Shown here: positions 30,695-39,029 of the stretch, piece after piece
How positions within the stretch are numbered: the first letter of the stretch is position 1
Layout: each line of letters opens with the position of its first letter
Assembly: GCF_013416525.1 (NCBI RefSeq)
Contig: NZ_JACCEM010000002.1
Location: forward strand, 434,001-498,000
Length of the DNA: 64,000 nucleotides
Direction: 5' to 3'
DNA from: Parapusillimonas granuli
Lineage (GTDB): Bacteria > Pseudomonadota > Gammaproteobacteria > Burkholderiales > Burkholderiaceae_B
Notes under the pieces: model-generated
Told to the model about the DNA's origin: nothing
The model's database searches: none
Seen by the model: the letters and a program-made list of their open reading frames with translations, nothing else
Translations under genes and position numbers: made by a program

Positions 30695-33377
30695 GCTTAT
30701 CGTCCTCGTTCAAGCGCAAAAAGGGCAGGATGTCGCAGTATTCGATGTCGTCCGGCCGCAGGCTCTGGTTGGCGGCGTGGCCCGATATGTATTCCCGCGC
30801 CAGCTGATGGATGGTCCGCCGCCACCTTGCCATCAGGTCTTCCCAGCCCAGTTCCGCAAACGCCGGCCATGCGCGCGGGGACACCAGGCCCTCGAGCCCG
30901 CATTCGGCATCGGCCAGGCCCTTGACCTCGGCTCCCTTGGCATGGAGCCTGGCCAGCACCAGCGCGCCCACCCCCGCCCCTGCGCTTTCCTGCGCCAGCA
31001 CCGACGCGTAGAAGGGAAGCTGCAGGCCGATCGGCCGGTCGCGCATCCAATCGGAACGGGGATCCAGGCTGCCGCCTCCCGTCTTGTAGTCGATGACGGC
31101 CAGCCTGCCGTCGGCCAGCTCATCGATGCGGTCCAGCCGCAGATTCAATTCCAGCGGGCCGTGGCGCCAGAGGTAGTCCTGCTCGACGTCGCGCACGCTG
31201 AAAGGCGTGCGTGCGCACTCGACCTCCAGCCACGACGCCAGCACCGCCAAGGCGCGGGCCGACTCCAGCCTTCTGAGCGCCGGCCCGTAATCCGACAGAC
31301 AGTCGTCGGCGGCCTGCTCGAGCACGCCGTGCAGCAGGCCGTCCAGCCGGCCCTCGCCGACCAGGCCGCGCAAGGCGGCCTGGTCGGGCAGCATCCGCCA
31401 GACCAGCTCCATCGCCCGATGCAAGAACAGGCCCCGGGCATTCTGGTCGCCGACGTCGGCGTAGGCCGAGAGCCGCCGCGCGCCCAGGCGATATCTGGCG
31501 AAGGCCCACAAAGGGTTGCGCGCCTGGGTATCGATGACCCCGATGCCGCCGCGCGTCGGCCGGCCCGGCTGCAGGGCCGGGCCCAGGTCGTCGCGCAGGG
31601 ATTCCAGCATGCAAGAGCCGGCCGCCGCGCCGGGCGGGGAAAACGGCTCGGCGTCCAGCTCCGCGATGAACGGGCTGGGCCGGAGTTCGCGCTCGCCTTC
31701 CTGGCAGGCATGGCTCAGCCACACCTGCGGCGCGCATTCCAGCAGGGCGCGGAACATGCCCCTGGCCCATTGCAGTTCCCGTTCCGGCGTGGCCCGCGGC
31801 GCGTTGGCCCGGCGCTGCGCCGGCAGGGGCACGAAGGGGTTGGGCCGGGGCACGGCCGGCAGGACTTCGTCGGTCAGCCCGAGAATCCAGACCGCGTCCC
31901 ATCGGCCGCCCTCGGATTCCAGGAAGCCCAGCACGTCGAGCCGCGCCGATGGATCGCGCTGCGGCTGGAACGGGGTTTCGTCGACCAGCCTGCGCAGCAG
32001 GCCCACGGCCGCGCCGAAGCCGAGCTTGCCGGCCACGGCGGACTGCGCGGCCATTCTTTCCAGCGCCGCGTCCAGCGCTTCGAGGACCTGGAAGGAATGG
32101 CTGTCCAGCATGCCGCGCCCCGGGAATCCCAGGCAGCGCAGATACCGGCGGAACCGGTCCGACCAGACGTCCAGGCCGGCCGGGGCGCCGTCGCCGTCCA
32201 ACTCGGCCATGCAGGCTTGCCAGGCTTCCAGCAAGCGGGGCGCATGCCGCCCCAGCAAGGCGGTGAAATCCTTCGGCCGCACGGCCAGCACGGCCTGGTG
32301 CCGCCAGTACGCATCGATCACGGCGCGGCCCGCCGCTTCTTCGGCGTGCCCCGCGCAGCCGCCCGCCAGCAAGGCTCCGCCCAGGTCTTCCGGCCGGCAG
32401 GGCCGGCCGCGGCCGGCCAGCGCCAGCGCGCGCAGCCAGGCCAGGGCCGCCCGCGCCAGCGGCCAGCCCGACAAGGGCCGCGCGACGGCGACGTTATAAG
32501 GGATGTGCCTGCCTTCTGCATCGGCGCCCAGGGCGGCGCGCAGGCAGCGATGCGCGAGCGCGGCGTCGGCTTCGAGCCGGCCCGCGACGATGGCATAGCG
32601 CCCGTCGGGATTCTTGCGCAGTTCGCCCGCCGCCCAATGCGCGGCCAGGCGCCATTCCGCGTCGGGATCCGGCGCCGCCACGCGGTGCGCGGCATGCGGC
32701 GCGACGGGCGGCCGGCTCAGCGCCCAAAGGCTGCCGCCCCGCTCTTGCACGGCCGCCAGCATGGCCGCCAGCCTGGGGGAAAGCTCCGTGAAGCCGCTCA
32801 GGACGATGTGGCGCGCGCCGCTGTGCAGGCGGCCGGCCCGCAAGGCGGCGCATACCGCCTCATGAGCCTGGTTGGCGTCTTCGAGGTCGAGCTCCGCCAG
32901 CGCTTCGCGGTATCGGGCGCGCCATTCCTCGAAGCGCAGATAATCGCTGGTTTCGTGATCGGGGCCGACCTCGATGCGCCAGTCGTCCATCAAGCGGTCG
33001 GCCTCCATGGCCAGCATCGCCGCCTGGGCGGTATCGAGCAGCGCGCGGTCCGATTCCGCGCGTTCGATGACGCGCTGCCAAAGCAGCCGGGCGCCGAAGG
33101 CGTCTATCGCATGGCCGGCCATGCCTGAATCGGGCAGGAACGAGAGCCTGTCGGACAAGCGGCGCAGCCACGCCGACAAGGGAATGATGTCCGGCACCGC
33201 GATGACGCGGCGGTCACCGCCCAGGCTGGCCGACAGCTCCGCCAGCACGCGGCGCGCGTGCCGATTGTTCACCGTGAGCACCAGGGTGTCCTGAGCGTCG
33301 AAACCGGATAGCTGGTCGAAACTGATCGCGGGAAGGCTGTCTAGCATCGCAATGGCCGGGACGGCGGCAAGAGGCAT
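30684..33377 (-). CDS. addB: AddB-like PD-(D/E)XK nuclease, DNA repair protein
   Basis: An 897-residue protein with an N-terminal inactivated helicase-like region (DTLVLTVNNRHARRVLAELS, WILGLTDEVLPAVPRP). Its C-terminal RecB-type nuclease has LNLRLDRIDELADGRLAVID followed by YKTGGG and LQLPFYASVL. It corresponds to the betaproteobacterial 'probable DNA repair protein' family found upstream of AddA-like helicases. It is the first gene of the pair and shares 11 bp with addA. An internal ATG at residue 11 (MLDSLPAISF) is an alternative start. True functional equivalence to AddB is inferred from partner and domain order. Confidence 0.8.
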   Translation of the reverse strand: MPLAAVPAIAMLDSLPAISFDQLSGFDAQDTLVLTVNNRHARRVLAELSASLGGDRRVIAVPDIIPLSAWLRRLSDRLSFLPDSGMAGHAIDAFGARLLWQRVIERAESDRALLDTAQAAMLAMEADRLMDDWRIEVGPDHETSDYLRFEEWRARYREALAELDLEDANQAHEAVCAALRAGRLHSGARHIVLSGFTELSPRLAAMLAAVQERGGSLWALSRPPVAPHAAHRVAAPDPDAEWRLAAHWAAGELRKNPDGRYAIVAGRLEADAALAHRCLRAALGADAEGRHIPYNVAVARPLSGWPLARAALAWLRALALAGRGRPCRPEDLGGALLAGGCAGHAEEAAGRAVIDAYWRHQAVLAVRPKDFTALLGRHAPRLLEAWQACMAELDGDGAPAGLDVWSDRFRRYLRCLGFPGRGMLDSHSFQVLEALDAALERMAAQSAVAGKLGFGAAVGLLRRLVDETPFQPQRDPSARLDVLGFLESEGGRWDAVWILGLTDEVLPAVPRPNPFVPLPAQRRANAPRATPERELQWARGMFRALLECAPQVWLSHACQEGERELRPSPFIAELDAEPFSPPGAAAGSCMLESLRDDLGPALQPGRPTRGGIGVIDTQARNPLWAFARYRLGARRLSAYADVGDQNARGLFLHRAMELVWRMLPDQAALRGLVGEGRLDGLLHGVLEQAADDCLSDYGPALRRLESARALAVLASWLEVECARTPFSVRDVEQDYLWRHGPLELNLRLDRIDELADGRLAVIDYKTGGGSLDPRSDWMRDRPIGLQLPFYASVLAQESAGAGVGALVLARLHAKGAEVKGLADAECGLEGLVSPRAWPAFAELGWEDLMARWRRTIHQLAREYISGHAANQSLRPDDIEYCDILPFLRLNEDDKRVE

Positions 33378-33443
33378 GGGAGCCGACCATTCTAGGGCTT
33401 GCGGCGGCTGGCGACAAACCGCCTTGCGCCATACAATCGCGCC

Positions 33444-34274
33444 ATGTCGAAGAAATCAGACCATGCCCCCGGCCGGCCCGCCCTGGAACTGAGCGGTTCC
33501 ATCTGGTTTCGTTCGGGCGACCAGGATTGGGGCAGCCAGAAACGGATGGCGCTGCTCGAAGCCATCGACCAGGCAGGCTCCATCACCGCGGCCGCCAAGA
33601 AAGTCGGCCTGAGCTACAAAGGCGCATGGGACGCGGTGGACACGATGAACAACCTGGCCGGCGAGCCGCTGGTGCTCAGAAGCACCGGCGGGCAGCGCGG
33701 GGGCGGCGCAACGCTCACGCCGCGCGCCAAGGCGCTGTTGGCCACCTTCCGCGCCCTGAATGCCGAACACGAGCGCTTCATGGCGCGCCTGGCGTCGGTC
33801 AGCCGGCAGGCGCCGGACAACCTGGAGCTCATCCAGCACATGATGATACAGACATCGGCACGCAACAAACTGGCCGGCACCGTCCAGCGCATCAAGGTCG
33901 GGGCCGTCAACGACGAAATCACGCTGAAGCTGAACGACGACACGGCCATCGTGGCGTCCATCAGCAGCGAAAGCACGGCCGAACTCGGCCTGTGCGTCGG
34001 GAAACGCGCGCTGGCCTTCATCAAGGCCTCGTCGGTGATCGTCGGGCTGCCGGGCGGGGACACGCGCCTGTCGGCGCGCAACCAGCTTGCCGGGCGCATC
34101 GTCCGCATCGTGGAAGGCGCGGTCAACACGGAAGTCAGCATAGCGCTGCGCGGCGGGCAGGTGCTGACCGCCATGCTCAGCCGCGACAGCGCGCTTTCCC
34201 TGGAACTGCGCGAAGAACAGCCGGCCTACGCGATCTTCAAGGCGTCCAGCGTCATGCTGGGCGTGCTCGATTGA
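33444..34274 (+). CDS. modE: Molybdate-responsive transcriptional regulator ModE
   Basis: ModE binds molybdate and represses modABC. The 276-residue protein has the LysR-like winged helix (MALLEAIDQAGSITAAAKKV, SYKGAWDAVDTMNNLAGEPL, STGGQRGGGATLTPRAKALL). Two TOBE/Mop domains follow (SARNKLAGTVQRIKVGAVND and SARNQLAGRIVRIVEGAVNT). The start MSKKSDHAPG is chosen over an upstream in-frame ATG. Its last 49 bp overlap the 3' end of the convergent modC. Its operator is seen at the modA promoter 2.2 kb away. Confidence 0.94.
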   Translation: MSKKSDHAPGRPALELSGSIWFRSGDQDWGSQKRMALLEAIDQAGSITAAAKKVGLSYKGAWDAVDTMNNLAGEPLVLRSTGGQRGGGATLTPRAKALLATFRALNAEHERFMARLASVSRQAPDNLELIQHMMIQTSARNKLAGTVQRIKVGAVNDEITLKLNDDTAIVASISSESTAELGLCVGKRALAFIKASSVIVGLPGGDTRLSARNQLAGRIVRIVEGAVNTEVSIALRGGQVLTAMLSRDSALSLELREEQPAYAIFKASSVMLGVLD

Positions 34275-34969
34275 AGCGCCTGGCGCGCCAGTTCCCGCGG
34301 GTGGCAAGACTTCACGATGCGGCCGTCCTGGATGCAGAACACCTGGTCCGCCAGGCAAGCCGCGTCTTCGGGGTCATGCGTGATCAGGATGACGGGAATG
34401 TTCAGCCGCGACTGCAAGGCCGCGATTTCCTGCCTCATTTTTTCGCGCAGCGCGGCGTCCAGCGCGGACAGGGGCTCGTCCAGCAGCAGCAGCCGCGGCT
34501 TCAGCGCCAATGCGCGCGCCAGCGCGACGCGCTGCTTCTGGCCGCCTGAAATGTCGCGCGGATAGCTGTCCAGCAAACCGTCCAGCTCGAACGCCCCGAC
34601 CCAGTACATGGCCTCGTCGGGCAAGGCCCCGCGGCGCGGGTTCAGCCATCCCCGGCACAAGCCGAAGCCGATGTTCTGCGCAACGGTCAAGTGGGGGAAG
34701 AGGCCGTAATCTTGCTGGAGGTAGGCGACGCCGCGTTCGCGCGCGCGCAGGCACACGCCCCGCTCCGAGTCGAACAGCGTCACGCCGTCGATGACGATGC
34801 GCCCCGCGTCGGGCCGCGCCAGCCCGGCGATCGCCTGCAGCGTCTGCGTCTTGCCCGAGCCCGACGGCCCGAAGAGCGCGATGCGCCGGGCCTCCGACAC
34901 CAGTTCGATGTCCAGGACGAAAACCTGGGAGCCGTTGCTCAGCCGCCGTGAAATCGCGATCTCTATCAT
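34226..34969 (-). CDS. modC: Molybdenum ABC transporter ATPase ModC (short form, no TOBE domain)
   Basis: A 247-residue ATPase that energises molybdate import. Walker A ALFGPSGSGKTQTLQAIAGL, Q-loop VAYLQQDYGLFPH, signature ISGGQKQRVALARALALK, Walker B LLLLDEPLSALDAALREKM and switch VILITHDPEDAACLAD are intact. It lacks the C-terminal TOBE/Mop regulatory domain of E. coli ModC (352 aa) and ends within the modE coding region. It overlaps modB by 4 bp. Confidence 0.9.
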   Translation of the reverse strand: MIEIAISRRLSNGSQVFVLDIELVSEARRIALFGPSGSGKTQTLQAIAGLARPDAGRIVIDGVTLFDSERGVCLRARERGVAYLQQDYGLFPHLTVAQNIGFGLCRGWLNPRRGALPDEAMYWVGAFELDGLLDSYPRDISGGQKQRVALARALALKPRLLLLDEPLSALDAALREKMRQEIAALQSRLNIPVILITHDPEDAACLADQVFCIQDGRIVKSCHPRELARQALQSSTPSMTLDALKIA

Positions 34970-35655
34970 CGCGCCCCGCTTCGACTGCCGGCGACGCTCC
35001 CGCGGTCCGGCGACAGCCGGCCGGCCATCCAGAGCACCAGCACGCAGGTCAGCGACGTGGTCACCACCAGCATGTTGGCCAGGCTGTCGTTGCCCGCCTG
35101 GACCGCTTCATAGATGGCGATGGAGAGCGTCTGGGTCCGCCCCGGAATGCTGCCGGCGATCATCAAGGTGGCGCCGAATTCCCCCAGGGCCCGGGCGAAG
35201 GCCAGCAGCACCCCCGCCAGTATGCCGCGCATCGCCAGCGGCAGGCTCACGCGAAAGAAAACCGCCGCCTCGCTGAGGCCGAGCACGCGCGCGGCGCCCT
35301 CCAGGCTGGTGTCCACGCTTTCGAACGCCGCCCGCGCGCCCTTCAGCACCAGGGGGTAGGCCACGACGGTCGCCGCCGCCACGGCGCCCTGCCAGGTGAA
35401 CACCAGCGCGATGCCCCATTCGGCCAGGAATTGGCCCAGCCAGCCGTTCCGCCCCAGCAGGACCAGCAGGTAGTAGCCGATCACCGTGGGCGGCAGCACC
35501 ATGGGCAGGGTCAGCACGGAATCCACCAGGTCGCTCCAGCGGGAATGCCAGCGCGACAGCGCGAAAGCGCTGGCCACGCCCAGCACGGCGGCGAAGGCGG
35601 TCGCCCATCCCGCCACTTTGAGAGACAACAAGAGCGGAACGGCGAGTTCACCCAC
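34966..35655 (-). CDS. modB: Molybdate ABC transporter permease ModB
   Basis: A 229-residue inner-membrane permease with five to six hydrophobic segments (LLLSLKVAGWATAFAAVLGV, LPMVLPPTVIGYYLLVLLG). The ModB-type EAA region is ARALGEFGATLMIAGSIPGR followed by TQTLSIAIYEAVQAG. It starts 12 bp after modA and overlaps modC, so it is the middle gene of modABC. Confidence 0.95.
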   Translation of the reverse strand: MGELAVPLLLSLKVAGWATAFAAVLGVASAFALSRWHSRWSDLVDSVLTLPMVLPPTVIGYYLLVLLGRNGWLGQFLAEWGIALVFTWQGAVAAATVVAYPLVLKGARAAFESVDTSLEGAARVLGLSEAAVFFRVSLPLAMRGILAGVLLAFARALGEFGATLMIAGSIPGRTQTLSIAIYEAVQAGNDSLANMLVVTTSLTCVLVLWMAGRLSPDRGSVAGSRSGAR

Positions 35656-35667
35656 GGATGCCGTCCA

Positions 35668-36423
35668 TCAGGGCTTGGAGAAGCCGTATTTGCTCAGAAC
35701 GGCCTGGCCCTTGTCGGACAGAATGTGGTCCAGCAAGGCCTTGGCCTGGGGGTTGCGCCCGTCGCGCTTCACCAGCGCGATCGGATACAGCACCGGCTCG
35801 GGCGACGGCAGCTTCGTCACCACCTTGACCTTGTCGGGCATGATGGCGGCATCGGTGGCGAAGACGAAGCCGGCGTCGACCTCGCCCCGCGCCACGTAGT
35901 CCAGGACCTGGCGCACGTTCTGGCCCAGCACTTCGCGCTGCTTGACGGTGTCCCAGTCGCCCGTGCTTTCCAGGCCGGCCTTGGTGTAGCGCCCCACGGG
36001 CACCGTGGCGGGGTTGCCGAGCGCCACCCGCTTGACCGAGGCCGCCTTCAGGTCGGCCAGGGAATTGATCTGCACGCCGCCCTGGACGGGCACGATCAGA
36101 ACGACCTCGTTGCGCACGAAGTCGCGGCGGGTGGTTTCGTCGATCTTGCCGGCGGCCACCGCCTTGTCCATCGCCTTCTGGTCGGCGGATGCGAAGATGT
36201 CGATGGGCGCCCCCTGGATCACCTGGTGGGCGATCGCATCGGACCCGGCGAAGCTGGTCAGGACCGTGGTGCCCGGTTGCTCCTGCTGAAACTGCACCCC
36301 GATCTCTTTGAAGGCGTTGGTCAGGCTGGCCGCCGCGCCAACCAGGATTTCGCCGGCGTTCGCCTGCGCCTGCAGCCCCATGCACACCAGGCCCAGCGCG
36401 GCCAATATCCGTTTCAATTTCAT
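35668..36423 (-). CDS. modA: Molybdate-binding periplasmic protein ModA
   Basis: The 251-residue binding protein starts with a Sec signal (MKLKRILAALGLVCMGLQAQ, cleavage after ANA). The mature protein has EILVGAAASLTNAFKEIGVQ, TSFAGSDAIAHQVIQGAPID, IFASADQKAMDKAVAAGKID and the YVARGEVDAGFVFATDA block of ModA/WtpA proteins. An ATG 20 codons upstream is rejected because the signal peptide fits the ATG at 36421-36423. A ModE operator overlaps its promoter. Confidence 0.95.
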   Translation of the reverse strand: MKLKRILAALGLVCMGLQAQANAGEILVGAAASLTNAFKEIGVQFQQEQPGTTVLTSFAGSDAIAHQVIQGAPIDIFASADQKAMDKAVAAGKIDETTRRDFVRNEVVLIVPVQGGVQINSLADLKAASVKRVALGNPATVPVGRYTKAGLESTGDWDTVKQREVLGQNVRQVLDYVARGEVDAGFVFATDAAIMPDKVKVVTKLPSPEPVLYPIALVKRDGRNPQAKALLDHILSDKGQAVLSKYGFSKP

Positions 36424-36500
36424 GCACATCACTCCTGTCAAAACCCATAAGCCGGTATTCACCGCGCCGGCGCGCGGCGGCACCGCCGCGCTGTCCCTGT

Positions 36501-36533
36501 CGCAATATACTCAAGTATATAACGGTTGGTCAA
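36501..36533 (-). promoter_or_regulatory. ModE operator overlapping the modABC promoter
   Basis: CGCAATATA (36501-36509), a 6-nt spacer and TATATAACG (36516-36524) form the ModE palindrome, with 7 of 9 arm positions complementary and the canonical N6 spacer. On the minus strand a -35 TTGACC (36533-36528) and -10 TATATT (36509-36504) with an 18-bp spacer are directly covered by it. Binding of molybdate-ModE would block modABC. The box lies 58 bp before xerD, which could be affected too. Confidence 0.85.
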
Positions 36534-36581
36534 TTCGCCATCCCGCTTTGATAAGATAAGGCACCATCCTCGTCCCGTTTC

Positions 36582-37493
36582 TTGCGCAAGACCTTGAACT
36601 TCGTTCCGCCCGCATCCCTCGACGCCTTTCTCGACGCCATCTGGCTGGAGGACGGCCTGGCCAGGAATACGCTGGACGCCTATCGCCGCGACCTCCTGGC
36701 CTTCGCCCGGTGGCTCTGGGCGAAGCAAGGCAAAGACCTGGACTCGGCCGGCACCGGCGACATCCAGGAATGGTTCGCGGCTCGCCATGCGAGCACCAAG
36801 GCCGCGACCGCCAACCGCAGGCTGGCCGCGCTCAAGCGCTATTACCTCTGGGCGCTCAGGCTGGGGCGGGTCGGCAAAGACCCTTGCCTGACCCTGCGCG
36901 CGGCCAAACGGACGGCGCGATTCCCCAAAACCATCTCCGAAGCCCAGGTCGACGCCCTGCTGCAGGCGCCCGACGACTCCACCGAACTGGGCCTGCGGGA
37001 CCGCGCCATGCTGGAAACGCTGTACGCGACGGGCCTGCGCGTCACGGAACTGGTGAGCCTGAGCGTGCCGGAATTGAGCCTGCAGGACGGCGTCGTGCGC
37101 GTCACCATGGGCAAGGGCGGCAAAGACCGGCTCGTGCCGCTGGGGCAGGAAGCGCAGCATTGGCTGGACCGGTATCTGCGGGAAGCCAGGCCCGCCCTGC
37201 TGGGGCCGCGCCGCTGCGATGCGCTGTTCGTCACCGCCAGGGCGGCCGCCATGACGCGCCAGTCGTTCTGGCTCATCGTGAAAAAGTACGCGCTGCGGGC
37301 CGACATCCACGCCCCGCTTTCCCCGCACGTGCTGCGGCATGCGTTCGCGACGCATCTGCTCAACCATGGCGCGGACCTGCGCGTGGTGCAGATGCTTCTG
37401 GGCCATGCCGACATTTCCACCACGCAGATCTATACTCATGTTGCGCGCGAACGGCTGAAGACGCTGCACGCCCAGCACCACCCCCGCGCCTGA
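36582..37493 (+). CDS. xerD: Site-specific tyrosine recombinase XerD
   Basis: XerD resolves chromosome dimers at dif with XerC. The 303-residue protein has the N-terminal SAM-like domain (LDAFLDAIWLEDGLARNTLD, AYRRDLLAFARWLW). The full catalytic set is Arg in YATGLRVTELVSL, Lys in MGKGGKDRLVPLG, His-x-x-Arg in LSPHVLRHAFATHLL, His in LLGHADISTTQ and Tyr in IYTHV. Only TTG starts (36582 or 36594) are available after an in-frame stop at 36552, so a TTG start is called. It is the host XerD, not a phage integrase. Confidence 0.93.
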   Translation: MRKTLNFVPPASLDAFLDAIWLEDGLARNTLDAYRRDLLAFARWLWAKQGKDLDSAGTGDIQEWFAARHASTKAATANRRLAALKRYYLWALRLGRVGKDPCLTLRAAKRTARFPKTISEAQVDALLQAPDDSTELGLRDRAMLETLYATGLRVTELVSLSVPELSLQDGVVRVTMGKGGKDRLVPLGQEAQHWLDRYLREARPALLGPRRCDALFVTARAAAMTRQSFWLIVKKYALRADIHAPLSPHVLRHAFATHLLNHGADLRVVQMLLGHADISTTQIYTHVARERLKTLHAQHHPRA

Positions 37494-37516
37494 TCCTCCT
37501 CCCATCGTTTCCGCAC

Positions 37517-38011
37517 ATGTCGAAAGAAAAACACGTTTCCGAAACGCCGGCCACGCAATTGCTCAAGCAGCGCCGCATCCCGTATTCGGAACACCCCTAT
37601 GAATACGTCGAGCACGGCGGCGCGCGCGAGTCCGCGCGGCAACTGGGCGTGGATCCGCATCAGGTCGCCAAGACGCTGATCATGGAAGACGAGCACGCGC
37701 GCCCGCTGGTGGTGGTCATGCACGGCGACATGGAGGTATCGACCAAGAACCTGGCCCGGCAGATCGGCGCCAAGAAGGTCGCCCCCTGCTCCCCCGAGAC
37801 CGCCCAGCGCAATTCGGGCTACATGGTGGGCGGCACCTCGCCGTTCGCCACGCGCAAGAAGATGCCGGTATGGTTCGAGTCGACGCTGCTGGACTACGAG
37901 GTGATCTATTTGAACGGAGGCCGGCGCGGCTATCTCATCGGCATCGCGCCCGGCGCCCTGGCCAAGGTCCTGGACGCGAAGCCCGTGAACGTGGGCCTGC
38001 CGAAGGATTAG
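37517..38011 (+). CDS. ybaK: Cys-tRNA(Pro)/Cys-tRNA(Cys) deacylase YbaK/EbsC
   Basis: A trans-editing enzyme that hydrolyses mischarged Cys-tRNA(Pro). The 164 residues carry TPATQLLKQRRIPYSEHPYE, the catalytic lysine region PHQVAKTLIMEDEHARPLVV, and the GYMVGGTSPFATRKKMPVW signature of YbaK. The ATG at 37517 begins the conserved region; the open frame upstream runs across xerD in another frame and is not coding. It follows xerD by 23 bp. Confidence 0.93.
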   Translation: MSKEKHVSETPATQLLKQRRIPYSEHPYEYVEHGGARESARQLGVDPHQVAKTLIMEDEHARPLVVVMHGDMEVSTKNLARQIGAKKVAPCSPETAQRNSGYMVGGTSPFATRKKMPVWFESTLLDYEVIYLNGGRRGYLIGIAPGALAKVLDAKPVNVGLPKD

Positions 38012-38030
38012 CGCCCGCGATTGGCGGGCC

Positions 38031-38918
38031 TCATGCTTGCCCCAAGCTGCGTAGCGACGAAAGCATGTGTGCGGTCGCGGGCTCTGCTGCGCTTGCCCGA
38101 TATGCCAATCCCAGTTCCCTCCAGAGCGCCGGCCGCAAAGGCCGCATCGCCATCCTGCCGTCGCCCGGCGGGGCCGCGCCCGCCTCGTGCGGCAGCAGGG
38201 TTGCGCCATAGCCCGCGCCGACCAGGCTTTTGATGGCGTCGTTGTAGTCCAGTGCAATGCGCGGCACAGGGCTTTGGCCGGCATGCGCAAACCAGTCGCG
38301 GGTCAATCGCGATAGATGTGTGCCGGGGCCGTTCAAGATCAGGGATTGCCGTGCCATCCATTGGGGCGTCACCCGGGACGGCACGCGCCAATTGGCGGGC
38401 AAGAAGGCAAGCACGGGGTCGCGCCGCCAGGCGTCTATGGCGAGGCCCGCCACTTTGGCTTGAGGCAGCGCCACTATTCCGATGTCGAGCGAACCCGCCT
38501 TCAGCCGCTGCAAGGACTGGTGCGAAGTCAGTATCGCAATCTGCACGTCGATGCCCGGATGCGACTGCGCAAGCTTTTCGAGAGCCTGAGGCAGGAAGTT
38601 CGCGATCACGCCGGTCGACGCGCCGAGCCGCACCCGGCCGGAAAGACCCTGGGCTTGGCGGGACACGTCCTCCAGCACGCGGGAGACGTCGGCAAGCAGC
38701 CGGCGCGCATGGTCGACCAGGCTTTCGCCTATCGCCGTCGGCCGCACTTGTCCACGGGTGCGCGACAGCAACCGGGCGCCCACGCGGCCCTCCAGTTCCG
38801 ATATGTGCAGACTGATCGTTGGGGGCGCCAGATGGAGCCTGCGCGCCGCTTCGACAAACGAGCCGCAGTCCGCGATGGTCGTAAGCGTGCGCAGCTGATC
38901 CAGATTGATCTCACGCAT
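38031..38918 (-). CDS. LysR-family transcriptional regulator
   Basis: A 295-residue LysR-type regulator. The N-terminal winged helix is [20 protein letters not shown] with [20 protein letters not shown], followed by the effector domain ([38 protein letters not shown]). The start MREINLDQL is preferred over an ATG 10 codons earlier. It is divergent from argC with a 111-bp gap that contains an inverted repeat, so argC or its own gene is the likely target. The effector is unknown. Confidence 0.88.
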   Translation of the reverse strand: MREINLDQLRTLTTIADCGSFVEAARRLHLAPPTISLHISELEGRVGARLLSRTRGQVRPTAIGESLVDHARRLLADVSRVLEDVSRQAQGLSGRVRLGASTGVIANFLPQALEKLAQSHPGIDVQIAILTSHQSLQRLKAGSLDIGIVALPQAKVAGLAIDAWRRDPVLAFLPANWRVPSRVTPQWMARQSLILNGPGTHLSRLTRDWFAHAGQSPVPRIALDYNDAIKSLVGAGYGATLLPHEAGAAPPGDGRMAMRPLRPALWRELGLAYRASAAEPATAHMLSSLRSLGQA

Positions 38919-38938
38919 GGTTTTTGCCTCAGAAAAAC

Positions 38939-38962
38939 TGAATTTCAAGATAGGTTAATTCA
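38939..38962. promoter_or_regulatory. Inverted repeat, candidate LysR operator
   Basis: TGAATT (38939-38944) and AATTCA (38957-38962) are perfect reverse complements with a 12-nt spacer, located 20 bp upstream of the LysR start in the divergent LysR-argC gap. AT-rich dyads of this size in such gaps are typical LysR binding sites. Only the dyad itself is seen. Confidence 0.45.
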
Positions 38963-39029
38963 ACTTTACCGATCATGCGCAATCAGACAACATGCAGGCA
39001 TCGATCAACATCACTCTCGGATTGAGAAA

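Noticed and set aside
27206-30925. A 1239-codon open frame opposite addA and across ffs
   Set aside because: The opposite strand encodes all helicase motifs of AddA, and this frame also crosses the SRP RNA; no domain is recognisable.
36582-37493. Tyrosine recombinase as evidence of a mobile element
   Set aside because: Length, N-terminal sequence and neighbours fit the chromosomal XerD; no attachment repeats or element genes are nearby.
36710-37516. N-terminal extension of YbaK
   Set aside because: This part of the frame is an alternative frame of xerD; conserved YbaK sequence starts at the ATG at 37517.
38012-38030. GC hairpin between ybaK and the LysR gene as a terminator
   Set aside because: GCCCGC/GCGGGC forms a short stem with no following T-run in either direction.
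38316-39029. N-terminal extension of ArgC
   Set aside because: It lies antisense to the LysR gene, and type-2 ArgC proteins start at the [10 protein letters not shown] position.
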